Notes: generated by a model not told the origin, from the sequence alone. Positions 49,472 through 60,045 are shown, counted from the stretch's first letter. The stretch: 64,000 nucleotides of DNA from Dromaius novaehollandiae (GCF_036370855.1 NC_088099.1:137123017-137187016); one strand, 5' to 3'. Program-made: numbers and translations.

Positions 49472-50497
49472 TCATAAGACTTTTTCAGCTTCTTCCAAAG
49501 CTAGGCTAACTACAAAGAGGCCCTTCTCCCAGGTAGAGTATTGCTTCTCTGCATCTTTGAAACTGCATGAGTAAAATCCTATGGGGTGAGTCGGACCTTC
49601 AGGTCCACATTGCCACGTATGTATAGATAATCCGTGAATTGCAAAACCCCACTCGATATGGAGTGGATCTGTTGGGTGTATTGGCCCTAAGGCATGATAT
49701 ACCCCAGCCTCAAAAATTAACAATTCTAAGGCTTCCTCATGAATTGGGGTCCAATTCCAGATGGCTTTTTTGTGTGTCAAATCATATAAAGGATGTGCTA
49801 TGATGGAAAAATCTGGAATGTGTTTTCTCCAAAATACCAGCAGGCCTAGGGCATGTTGTAACATCTTCTTATTTCCAGGCATCTTTACTTGTTCAAGGGA
49901 AGTTAAAATCTCAGGGGGAATACATACTGTTCCTCCCCTCCACCAAATGCCTAGGAATTTCACCTCAGAAGAGGGAGGCTGTATCTTTTCTGTTGGAATT
50001 TGGAGTCCTAAGCTTTCCAAATGGTTAATTATTTCAGATTGGGTTTTTCCTACCGCGGTGGCATCAGAGCCGCCAACCAATATATCATCAGTATATCGAT
50101 ATACTTTGACTCCTTTTTTGGGCATGATTCGAGCAAGCTCTTGTGCCAGTGCATGGTGGGCAATGGTGGGTGAGTGGCGGTGTCCCTGGGGGAGACATGT
50201 AAAAGTGAATTGCATACCCTCCCATGTAAAAGCAAAACGATCTTTATCTGTTTCCTGCAAGGGAACCATAAAAAACATGTCTTTAACATCCATGGTTGCT
50301 AAGATTTGATGGGCTTGCTCCCGTATAGTTGCAGTCAGTTCAGCTATATTAGGCACAGCAGCTGTTAAAGTACCTGTATTGGCATTCAGACGCTGATAAT
50401 CAATTGTTAATCTCCACTTTCCATTTGGTTTATGGACTGGCCACACAGGGGACTTATAGGGTGAGTGAGTGGGAATAATTATCCCCGTTCTTGTAAT
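49472..50497 (-). pseudogene. Reverse transcriptase domain
   Basis: An uninterrupted 340-codon frame covers fingers, palm, thumb and connection. Visible landmarks are WPVHKPNGKWR near the start, the first catalytic Asp in MDVKDMFF (about 50290), LPQG (about 50190), the catalytic Y-T-D-D (50095-50084) and VKFLGIWW (about 49950). The motif context (AAVPNIAEL, YTDDIL, FLGIWW, FWRKHIP) is closest to class III/ERV-L elements as I recall them; the assignment was not tested by phylogeny. All three catalytic aspartates are present. The domain ends at a TGA (49472-49474) inside the connection region. The upstream junction with protease lies in a G run where the frame changes. This is the best-preserved gene of the element. 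Confidence 0.88.
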
Positions 50498-51048
50498 TCA
50501 GTTATTACGGGGGCAATTCCCTCCCTTGCTCCTAATGGCAGAGCATAGGGTTTGACATTGACTATTTTTGAAGGAGGAAGTGCAGGTGCTGATTGAAGCA
50601 GCCTCATTGAGGCTACAGGGAGTCCAAATGTCCACTCTTTTCCTCCTGAGTCTACCCAGGCATGGCCTTTTAGTAGGTCAAGTCCCATAATATTTGTTGG
50701 CAAATCTCCTAGTACCATTGTGGTTTCAACTGGAGATTCATCACCTGGCAGTCAGCATTTAATTCGGGCTGTTGGTTGTGGTTTAGAGTCACCAAAAAGT
50801 AACCCAGTGACCCAGACCGGTTTCTTGTCGGCCACTATTCCATTGTTATCAGCAATATCATTCCAAAGAGCTGATATCTGGGGCCCAGAATCTACTAAGA
50901 AAGTAACTGGAGTTTTAAAGGGCCCTAGTGGGAAAGTTATCAACAAGTCTCCTGTGCTGTTTTCTGTGAGCCTCCTTAAGTGGACCCACTGGCCGTCCCC
51001 CAGCTCACTTAAAAGGGATGGCACAGGGAGTTTCCCGACTCCAGGGTT
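50479..51048 (-). pseudogene. Broken retroviral aspartic protease
   Basis: The frame is -1 relative to gag and opens at 51048. The active-site motif is FLVDSG (50901-50884), with DSG in place of the commoner DTG; both are functional in retroviral proteases. A downstream IMGLDLL (about 50688-50668) fits the conserved helix near the C-terminus. An in-frame TGA at 50752-50754 splits the domain. The frame continues as a linker toward RT (VITELQERG) and stops at 50479-50481, where the pol frame takes over. No dUTPase domain is seen. Confidence 0.7.
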
Positions 51049-52513
51049 TTAAAATCAATCACATCAATTTCCCGGGGTGCAGACGGGGTTACTATTCTAG
51101 GTTCTTGGGATAAGGGAGGAGGATCTTTGGGGTTTGAGGAAGATGGGGTTCCCCTTATCCTGTCCCAACTTCTTACCAAACCTTCCAGGTTGGGAGTTGG
51201 TAACCTGTCCATGACTTCTCTGGGAATCCCCTTTGAAATGCCTTCTGCCCATAATAATTGTCTCCTGCTATCCGACACCTGTATCGTTTTCCCAGGGTGT
51301 GGGGGTCGTAGTGATTTATATTGCCTCCCACTTCCCTCAACTCTTCCTATTTCTGCTTTATGCTTTGTTTCCCCCTGGCCAGTGAATCCCATATGTCTTC
51401 TGTAATTAATGAGTTCCTGCGCCACCTCCCCCCTAAGTCATGTTGGGGGAGCCTCCCCTTCGTCCCGGTCAGGGAGTTCGTAATCAGTCTTGCAGCTGAA
51501 CAGCATATAGTTTTAAAGCATCAGGAAGTCCCCTGATCAGAGGATGTAGCCTCTCGGGGTCTGCATGGGGGAGGGCTGTTGCGGAAGCAGCAGTCATTCA
51601 TCAATTGGAGGCAAGCAGTTTTCTGCAAGCTTTCCAAAATGTGGCCCACTGTGGGTGTTTTAATAGAAAAAGGGTCCCCTCTTTCCATTGGGTCTAATCC
51701 TCCTGCCCAGTAGGCTACCCTCTGGGTCAAGGACCATGGTTCTCTGTTATCATTTGTGGTAGCCTCATCTTCGCTCAGCAGAATGTGATCTCCCCCAGTG
51801 AGGGAGACTCTTCACATGTACTCAGTTTCAGTTTCCCGGGAGCCCCAGGAGTAATTTTCCTGTATTTTAGCCAAGTCCTAAGGGGAATAGGGGATAATAT
51901 GAGTGGTATGTTGTTGAATACCCCAATGACCATTATCAATGGTTTCAGTTTTAATCAAGGGTCTCATTACTACCTTCCCATCTCCAGGATAAAAGATGTT
52001 CCTGCTCTCTTTTAATTCTTTAATTGGATATATGGATTTTAGATCAGATGCCTGTTTTCTGTCTAGTTTTGCCAAATTTGAGAATCCCAGTTCACTATCT
52101 AGGTCCAAGGCCAGATCCATCCTATCATCAAACCCCTGCCTGTTTTCTTCCAATTCAGACCGCAGGATTCTCTCTCCGTCTAGTGAGTCTGAGAAGATTG
52201 TTTGAAGCCGCTGAGTATGGTTGCGCTCAGCAGCGAGTTGACTTTGCAAGTTTCTTATCTGTTCTTGCAAAGACTCAATTGCCCCTTTATTTCCTTGTCT
52301 CTCCCTCTGGGCAGCAGTTAGTGCAGCCCCTAAAACAGCACAAACTGTTGCTTTTCCTTTCCCCATTTGCAGTTTTCGTTCCTTTGCCAAAAGAATGATC
52401 CTATCTGCCACTGCCTTTGAGTCATGCCAATTGTTTTGGGCTCAAGCCACGCCAGGATGAGAGGGCAGGGCTTCATAGCCCTTCAGTTTTTCAAGGAGAG
52501 GATTATCCTCCAT
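51009..52513 (-). pseudogene. Broken retroviral gag
   Basis: The likely start is ATG at 52513 (translation begins MEDNPLLEKL), about 230 bases past the 5' LTR. The first part is predicted coiled coil (IESLQEQIRNLQ, 52300-52200). A capsid-like middle (GHWGIQQHTTHI; VAYWAGGLDP) follows, then a proline- and basic-rich tail ending at the stop at 51009. No CCHC zinc knuckle is visible anywhere. Breaks: in-frame stops at 52442-52444, 51878-51880, 51812-51814 and 51521-51523, a frame change near 51510-51520, and another stop at 51438-51440. Gag would form the virion shell. The coiled-coil N-terminus and missing knuckle recall foamy-virus/ERV-L-like Gag rather than alpha- or gammaretroviral Gag. Confidence 0.75.
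51030..51036 (-). promoter_or_regulatory. -1 ribosomal frameshift heptamer GGGAAAC
   Basis: In the gag frame the minus strand reads G GGA AAC, the correct X XXY YYZ phasing. It lies six codons before the gag stop. A slip of -1 enters exactly the protease frame, which is open from 51048 downward. GGGAAAC is the known gag-pro slip site of simian type D betaretroviruses. Possible stem arms lie downstream (51012-51006 with 50982-50976), but the 17-base spacer is long. Confidence 0.75.
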
Positions 52514-52717
52514 TGCTGGATCCTCAAATCGATCCTGACAACTGTCACACAACGCAAAAGGAGACTACTCCAAATTATTCAGCCTACTGTGGGTTTACGT
52601 ACCCAGTGTGGATCTTTACAACAAGATCCTCTGTCCCTGCTCCTGTCAGGCACTTCCCAAGGAAGGGGCCATGCTAAGGGCCCTGGTCCCCTCTGGTAGG
52701 TTCAGTATCTCAAGGGC
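52514..52717 (-). other. ERV 5' leader
   Basis: About 200 bases between the primer binding site and the likely gag ATG. Retroviral packaging signals and a major splice donor would lie here. No donor was identified with confidence. The gag frame has an upstream in-frame stop within about 60 bases of the ATG. Confidence 0.5.
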
Positions 52718-52735
52718 ATCCTGTCCGTGACGCCA
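52718..52735 (-). promoter_or_regulatory. Primer binding site, serine-tRNA-like
   Basis: On the minus strand, nine bases after the 5' LTR, lies the 18-mer TGGCGTCACGGACAGGAT. Both ends (TGGCGT and CAGGAT) agree with the complement of vertebrate tRNA-Ser 3' ends as I remember them; the middle differs. The nine-base offset from the LTR is longer than the usual zero to three. Serine-primed class III elements are known (HERV-S). The tRNA assignment is tentative. Confidence 0.5.
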
Positions 52736-52744
52736 ATTATTAAA

Positions 52745-53446
52745 TGTTGCAGCCCAAAAGAAGTCGTTTAGGACGACCTCCCTCCCCTTGGGACCAACGA
52801 CCAAGTTTGTGATGCTCTTGAACTGAATTAAGGTGAAACGACACCAGCCAACCAATTTTATGATTTACTAACACAAAGATAAGGCATGTGGTTAAATATG
52901 ATAATTCAATGGCAGTTGCTGCAACTAGATAGACAAGTCCCATGCCACACGTTTCGAACAGATCTTACCAACATTCATCAAAAGAGAAAGAGAGAGAAAG
53001 AGAGAAAGAGATATCACCACCCATGGATCCAGTGGCGTCCTGTTGGTCCTCTTCACCCTGGGAGTCTCGGTGATGGGGGGTCCCATTTGGTGGTAGGTGG
53101 GTCCCTCACTTAACTTTGGGTGGTACCCTTTTTATACAGTCCAAGTCCCAGAATCTCTGCCTGTTTCAAGAAATCTCATGCATATGCATGGTGGAGATGA
53201 TGCGGCGTGGTCTGATTCGGCGCAGGCTCGGTGTGTCCCACGTGGTCACAGTATCCCCTGGAAACAGATGGCTTGCCCATACAATGGGAAAAACACCATC
53301 TCAGTCCTGTCTCCGCTGGGAGCAGACGAAAATGGATGACTTGCTCGCAGCTATGGTTTCCTGCAGAATTTGCAGCGTGCAGCAAGGTTCATATCTTATG
53401 TACCAAGAAATGTTTAGGGCAAAGGTTCACTTATCTGTCCTCCACA
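52745..53446 (-). repeat. 5' LTR of the ERV
   Basis: 702-base LTR, upstream in the sense of transcription. On the minus strand it carries a TATAAAAA box (53136-53129). The position of the 3' LTR's AATAAA holds AGTAAA here (52869-52864). GA-rich slippage units near 52983-53010 are one unit longer than in the other LTR. It differs from the 3' LTR by about 35 substitutions and six or seven indels, counted by eye. It would be the promoter of the provirus. Confidence 0.93.
53129..53136 (-). promoter_or_regulatory. TATA box in 5' LTR
   Basis: TATAAAAA on the minus strand, in a block (GTATAAAAAGGGTACCACCC) conserved between both LTRs. Transcription would begin about 25-30 bases downstream, near 53100. 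Activity is inferred only from the motif. Confidence 0.7.
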
Positions 53447-54228
53447 GTTGGGCAACATGGAGGGTTTTTTGACTGCTTAGGTAAGAACTACTGGCATACT
53501 CTGCCTTCTGAATATGTCCCAACTAAACTAAAGAGTCTGAGGAAAAGCCTTTCTTTCCAGTCTCTTCCTGACAGGCTCCAATATACCAGAGGTTTGGAAT
53601 CTAAAGCACTCTTGCTTTTGTGTGCATAAGTATATTACCGCAGTGCTCTTTGCTGGACTGTTTGATATGATTTAGCATCTTTTTAATTCCAGTCACTAAG
53701 TAAATTTCACAGTTGAAGAAGTTAGTTTGGTTTTCTACTAACAAAAAATACATAGATTCTTCAGGTTTCAGCATTAGTTGTAAGTGTATATCAGAGGTGT
53801 TCAATACTGCTATATTTATGCTCTTCAAGCTTGAATGTTTTCTCTCTCACAGCACCTCTACTGTTATACAGATCTAAGATATAGAAAGAATAAATAGTAT
53901 ATATGTGGTCAGGCAGTGAAGGGTGGGAAAAGCAGAAATTTCGTCTAAGATATTGGCGTTCCAAACCAGTTTGCTCGCAATTGGATCATTGAATTGCAAG
54001 TAGCTAAACAAGTACTCCAGGCAGGCACAAATTTAAAACATTAGGGAAATTGTTATGCAGTACTTCTAGATAGTTTGCAAGTATGCAGATGCCCCAAAAT
54101 ATATATGCTACTTTTCCTACTTTTCCAAAGATGCACAGTAACTGAAGAAGACTTTTTTCTTTCTTTTTTTTCCTAGAAAGCTAGCCAGATCCAGAGCCAT
54201 GTTTAGAAGGCTGCTTAACACAACTGTA

Positions 54229-54345
54229 GATATATATATAATATATATTAGTTACATATATATCAAAATGATTGTATATAAGTAAAGTATGTACTTTATA
54301 TACTATATATATAGTATATTTATCAATATATATTTATATATGAAA
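54229..54345. repeat. AT-dinucleotide-rich block
   Basis: Interrupted (TA)n runs over about 115 bases with several self-complementary segments such as TATACTATATATATAGTATA. Low-complexity DNA, able to form hairpins. Confidence 0.85.
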
Positions 54346-55006
54346 GAAATGCTTTTCATAATTCTGATATTATTCACTGCTGTTTCTTCCTTTGAATTGC
54401 CAATTAAAAAAGAAAAAGAAACAATGAGGAAGGACAATGAAGCTGTCAGTTAGCCCTCAGCATCTGGACACTGTGACCTTGCAGCTCTGTTCACAGTAGT
54501 CATCACAAATGACTAGCTTGGATGTTTGAAAACTAGGGTTGTCAAAAGCAGTTACGAGTTACCTCTCTGTTTGCCACTTGCATTTGTTACTCTAAATGCT
54601 GTGGAATGGCAAGCATAGAGTACTTAAAAATTAATGTAGGACTGTATGACTTATGAAATATAGATGTGACAAAAGTCTTTGTGAAACCTTTTGTTCTTTG
54701 CCAACATCATCACTTCTGTGCAATTATATTTCTTGATTCAGCTATCTGAGTTGTCCCCTGTAGCTCAAGTTAGAGATGATATAAGAGCGTTAGCATTGTT
54801 CAGTCTTAAGGGTCTTTTGAGTATGATTTTGATCCTGAATTTATCATATACTTTGCTAACTACAGAAAAGGGCCAAACTATGTTTTGACAACTACAGAGT
54901 TGCTCATTGGAAGACAGAATATATTAGGAGTGCTACCTACAGGAAACGCTGTCAGGAAAGATTAACATTACAGCCTGGATTATATGTCTGATAGCTTTGT
55001 CTCATT

Positions 55007-55426
55007 ATGGGAGAATGCCTGGAGCAACAAAATGGAAAAACTTTTCTTTTGCAAACATCAACTCTTTCTTTATTACTAGCAAATATCCATAGATTACATT
55101 TGAATAAGCTGAGCTTTTCTTATGTATTTGGGAGTGTTTGTTTTGGTTTGGGATTTTTAGGAGGGCTTTGGGGACGTTTTAGACTTTATGTTCTTATCCA
55201 GGACTTAAAATTCAAAACTTCCACACAACCTGGTTATTCCTTTAGAATTCCAGCTGACCAGGGACTTCCTTCTGACCGGTCTAACATCCTTTTTCTCACC
55301 AAGTCCTTATGGGTTTCTGATTGTTTTGAGGGAGTTTCATATTTCATGCTCTTCTTACTGTATATTAGTCTCCTTTTCAGATGGTTGTATACTGTAAGGC
55401 TATATTATCTCATGCCTTTAAATTAG
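55007..55426 (+). other. 139-codon orphan ORF, unidentified
   Basis: Starts at a true ATG and contains a Gly/Phe-rich hydrophobic stretch (CFGLGFLGGLWG) and a second hydrophobic stretch near the end. No family is recognised. In AT-rich DNA of this length about one ORF of this size is expected by chance, and hydrophobic content is normal for T-rich sequence. Listed for completeness only. Confidence 0.12.
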
Positions 55427-55503
55427 ATAAATATATTGCCTTGAATTGAAGAATTGGCTGACTTACTAGTTCAAGACTATTCCAGTGAGACTGCTCTCAG
55501 CTC

Positions 55504-55559
55504 TTGCCTTTTGCATAATAATGAAAATGAATTGCCTTTTGCATAATAATGAAAATGAA
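55504..55559. repeat. Exact tandem duplication, 28-base unit
   Basis: The unit starting TTGCCTTTTGCATAATAATG occurs twice without a mismatch (55504-55531 and 55532-55559). The identity of the copies points to a recent event. Confidence 0.95.
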
Positions 55560-58500
55560 AGAATGGTATCTCACTGATGAGACAGGCTGCAGATTTGTTG
55601 AGTAGACCTAATAATGGCCCGCTTATCCTGAAGCTAATAAAAGACATTGTCATGTGTGACATTTACTAGATATCATTTTCCATCAACATGAAAATAGTAT
55701 CTGTTTTACAAGCCAAGTTTTTTTTTTATCAAGTTAATAATTTCCTTCAAAAAGAAATTGAAATGGTCAAAAAAATCAATTGAAATTAGAGTACTTTATT
55801 TTACCTAACAGAATGCAGGTTAAGCTCTGTTTATCTAAGTAGCTTCTTCCTTACATTGCAAGGTGACTTACTTCTGATGGGAGAATAAGTTCATTTGAAA
55901 TTGATGTGGAGAATCCTTATTAAATTGTGTCTCCTGTCCTAGCTTATGGGGCAAGGACTGTGCACTCCAATTTAGCAGTTAGAAGAATAAATAGCTCCTT
56001 TGGAGTCCAGTCTGTGAAGTAACATGACAAGAGTTGAAGGGATGGAGGTGGAAGGCTGAGAGTCAGGTAGCTCATGGGAACAAGGATGATGTGGATGGGG
56101 TAGGCAAGCCTCTCTCTGACTTTCTAAGAAGTCATACACTGTATCATTTTGAAAACTGTGTGTGCTCTGCAGTGATACCTGTTTGTTGGGAATGACTAGC
56201 TAGCACAGTCAAAGCAAGTGAGGAGCCAGTAGTTGTTCAAGTACTTTGGATGCAGAATCATCTTCCACATAAAACTTGCTTTTTCTTCTCTAACAACATG
56301 GTTTGAAAGAAAGATAGCTAAATGTGTCAACAAATGTCTTAACATCTTCAGCTACTTATTTATTTTATAAAAGATTTCTAGCTAACAAGTATTTATAAAC
56401 ACGGTGATATCTAGGTATTTTATGAATAGGGATTCCATAGTCATTTCCATAGGATTCATGAATTCTGATAGCTAGTCACCAGTTCCTGAGAATGCTGCAT
56501 GATACTGACACTTCAAAATAGTGTTCACTCCCTGAACTTTGCTAATTGCTTTAAGGGCAATTAGATCTGACAAGCATATTTTGACTTAGTTGAGAAACAA
56601 ATGCCAAAAATTCCCTAATCATCACTTTCCTAACTTGTGACAAATTAACTGAAAGCTTATTTCAACATGGCAGTAGAGCACGTCAAAGGCATAGATGGAT
56701 GCAAGTAAAATATCAAATGCTTACTCAGAAAAGTTCAATAGCATTAATTAAATGTCAATATTCTCTGAGAGAGTGTAGTACAAATAAATACAAGCAATTC
56801 CATAAGCTGTATGTTGGAGGGATACATGAGTCTATAGGATAAACAAAGAGAATGGCTTTAAATATGGAGAGGGTATTGCACAAATCGTCCAAAAATTCAC
56901 AGGTGGTTAAGCTTTGAGTGATGTATTAGAAGTGTGATTTAGTAGACTCATTTTTATGTTGAGTCAAAAGAATATGTCTGCTCAAGTCAGTAAAATGTTG
57001 CTATTTATAATACACATTTGAGTAATCTATTCAGTTTGTTAGATGTTGTTATTTTATTTTCTGATTTAATCCCAAAATATCTACAAAATTAGCAGTAGCC
57101 ATAGCAGTGTTCTTACCACTGGTAATGGGTGCTCAGGGATGGCTTTTTGGAATGAGATAGAACCTAAGCTGTCCATGAACTCATATGAATTTGTACTGTT
57201 TTAGTATATACTAATTGAAAGGCAGGAAATAATCTTTTGTGCTTTATGACAATGTGTTTGTGTATCAAAAGCAATTTTTCACTATTTGACAAGTTGACAA
57301 TAGCATTCTCAAACTCAGAAAGGAGCTGTAACGTGTTAGAATTTGGATAGATAGATGGACTTATTCACAAAGGCTAATTCTAATTTTAAACATGCTACAG
57401 TGCCAAACACATGCAAGACTCCCAGAGCTGAAACAAAGCTCTAAATGGTTGTTTCATTACACATGTTTTCCTATGGGTCTGCATTCTCCTTATCCATGAA
57501 AAGCCACATATATGTGGATCGAGGAAGATTTCCTGTCAATGTACTGCATTAGCTTAAATGGCCATGGGCATATGTAGGTTTTTTTCTGTCAAAGAGTTCA
57601 CTCTGCAGGTGCTTGAGAAGAATCTCTTGTGATTTAGCAACTCTCACAGTAGCAGCCAAGTGAGAGGAGAAAAGCTTGTCCTTGTGAAAAATACAGAGAG
57701 CCAACTAGGAAATGAAAGATGCGTTCCCTTGAGAAGATAGGTCATTTCTGCATTAATGATTAATTTGAGTTCTTTCACTAGTTCTGTAGACTGCTAATAC
57801 TTCAAAAATTCTCCACCATGTTGATGTTCAGGTATAGAAGATGAATCTTAATTCCTTACCTTTTTTTTAACTCCAGCTTTTGGGGAGCAGTATAAAGGAC
57901 TTTAGAACTTCAGTACAATCTTGTTATAGATTTTATAATTTATAATAGGATTAGTGTAAAAGAAATCAAAAACTTGTAATTTTCTTTATGACTTAACCCA
58001 AAATATTCTCCTTCAAACTAAAGTTAAGATGAAATTATGGAAATCAGAACTTTATTCAAGAACGCAGACCTCCTCTGACCATGAGCTGTCAGGTAAGCAA
58101 TTTTAATAGTTATCTGTTTACTCTAAAAAGAGTGAACGTGAAACTGCCAGTCTTTTTCTAAATAGTATTTAGGAAATAATGCAATGAATGGCACTCTTTA
58201 ACGGCAGGCTGAGTACACAAACAGCCCATAAACCTTCCTGTTTTCATTTATGTAGCTCTTTATTTCATTGCTGTGATTAGTTTTAATTCCAATTGCCACT
58301 ACAAATAGAATATAAAGTGTTCCAGGCTCCTCTTGTGTTGTTTTAAATTGTATGCAGCTAAGTTCAGAGTTTAGGATGAATTAATTTGTTGTGATAAGCT
58401 GGAGGTGCTCTGTGTGATGACCCTACTCGAAAGATGCATAATGACACTGTGCATCTTGTTCTTAATATTTTCCTGAAATGAATTATTTTGTTCTAGATGT

Positions 58501-59082
58501 GATGTTCCTGAAAAATAACACTTCAAAGTTGCTTAATTTTGCACATGGTGCCACAGTAACTATATATCTGTATTTGCATTTAAGCACCTGTGAAAGGCAG
58601 GAATTTTATGGAACAAAGAAAAGAAATTTCTGGCAGACCCTACTGTGGATTTAATTAGCAGGATGTGAAATTTCTATCATCTGCAGCTGTTTCTCTTTGC
58701 TTTATACTTATTATCATCACACTGTTCTCCATTTTAAGAGATGGGAAGTAGGAGAGCATTGCAAACTAAGCCAAAAACAGTTGTTCTCAGCTTCTCTCCA
58801 TTCCCCAGCACTTCCCCATGATGGGAAGATAAGAGTGATGCTATTTCCCGTTCTCTCTTTTCCAGGGTTTTGTGGTTTAACAGGATACACAAAAATCCCT
58901 TCAGGCACCTTTAAGAAACTGAAGAATTTGAACACTCCAGCATTTGCCATTGGTATCCACGGTTTGTGCTGTAGTCAGCACTCTAATTCATGAACAATAT
59001 GTATAAAGCTGAACTTGAAACTGCTCTCTTAGAACACATGAGTAATATTTATTCAGAGCAGTTGTATCTATTTTTGTTTCTA

Positions 59083-59123
59083 ATAAATATATATAAACAT
59101 ATATAAATATATAAAAATATATT
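59083..59123. repeat. AT-rich simple repeat
   Basis: ATATAAA/ATATATA units in tandem with variation. Low-complexity DNA. Confidence 0.8.
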
Positions 59124-60024
59124 GGTGGGTTTCTTAAGGTTTTAGAAAATAATTTTTTTCTTCATGTGCATTGCTTTAACTTTCCGCCTATTCATGCTTT
59201 TGCACGGCTGATTATTTTGTCTTAATAAATCTGAGTATATTGTTGTTTCTGTTCTTGTATAGTCCTGAAAATGACTTGTTTGTGAATAAAGCATAGTCCT
59301 CATTTTAGAGTCAGCTGGGAATTGCACCACTGTGCTTGTTTCCAGGGTGTGCTGGCTGTGATAATGTGTTGCCACCTTAGCATCCTCAGCAACATGTGCT
59401 GCTTCTATGTACCACCCCTAAGGGTGGTAACATCCACACTGGTTGGAGGTGAACGGACTGGAGGAAAGCAAAGAGGAGGATTGGGAAGCCTCTCTGTGGC
59501 AATACCTCAGTATCTGCCTTTGCATGGCTCCATCCAGTCAGGGGACCCTAGGTGATTACCACTGCCACTACAGTTCAGACCACCAGAGTGAGCTCAGCAC
59601 AATATAGAGTTCACATATAATTTTTCAAGTCTTAGTTTCTAGTGTGAGAGGATTGGACAGGTCGAGTTAGGGTTGGAACAGTGCTGTAATTAGGTGACTC
59701 TAAGAAACAGCATAATGAATACTGTGCAAAGAATAATATGTTTTGCAGTATAGATTTTTCAGGTGAATATTGATATTAAAGTCAAAAACCTCTTATACTT
59801 GTACATTTTTCAAAATAATTTATATATATGTGAATATGTGCAAATGTATTACCAGAAAATAACATTAAAAATGCACTTTTTATTTGTCTTTTCTTTCCTC
59901 AAAATACAAAGAAAAATCCTGTCCCTTCCTCTAAGGATTGTATAAAAGGTTTTTGCAGCAGGCATGGAACCCAGCTCAAAGAGCAATTGAAGTGTGTACC
60001 TTAAGCTAAGAATGTGATTTTTAT

Positions 60025-60045
60025 ATTATTATTATTATTATTATT
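60025..60045. repeat. (ATT)n microsatellite
   Basis: Uninterrupted ATT trinucleotide run, followed by TGC. Confidence 0.85.

Larger units (their letters stand above)
45468..53446 (-). mobile_element. Endogenous retrovirus, class III-like pol, with env
   Basis: A nearly 8-kb provirus read on the minus strand. It is bounded by two LTRs that both start TGTTGC and end CCACA on the plus strand. Order in transcription: 5' LTR, primer site, gag, protease, RT, RNase H, truncated integrase, env, small membrane ORF, 3' LTR. RT and RNase H motifs are clear. RT resembles class III (ERV-L-like) elements by its motif context, whereas env resembles gammaretroviral types. Every large gene has premature stops or frame breaks, and integrase is fused to env by a deletion. 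A clean target-site duplication is not visible: the flanks read CTTG (45464-45467) and GTTG (53447-53450). The family name is unknown to me. Confidence 0.95.

Noticed and set aside
49761..50309. 182-codon plus-strand ORF
   Set aside because: It lies antisense to the well-conserved RT domain and has no motif of its own, so it is a shadow of RT codon use.
51041..51051. TTTTAAAAC as an alternative frameshift site
   Set aside because: It does not have the required phase in the gag frame, and the protease frame has a TAA stop at 51049-51051, so a slip here would terminate. GGGAAAC further on fits.
52983..53010. Regular GAGAAAGA units as a CRISPR-like array
   Set aside because: They are simple purine repeats inside an LTR with no spacers, and the organism is a vertebrate.
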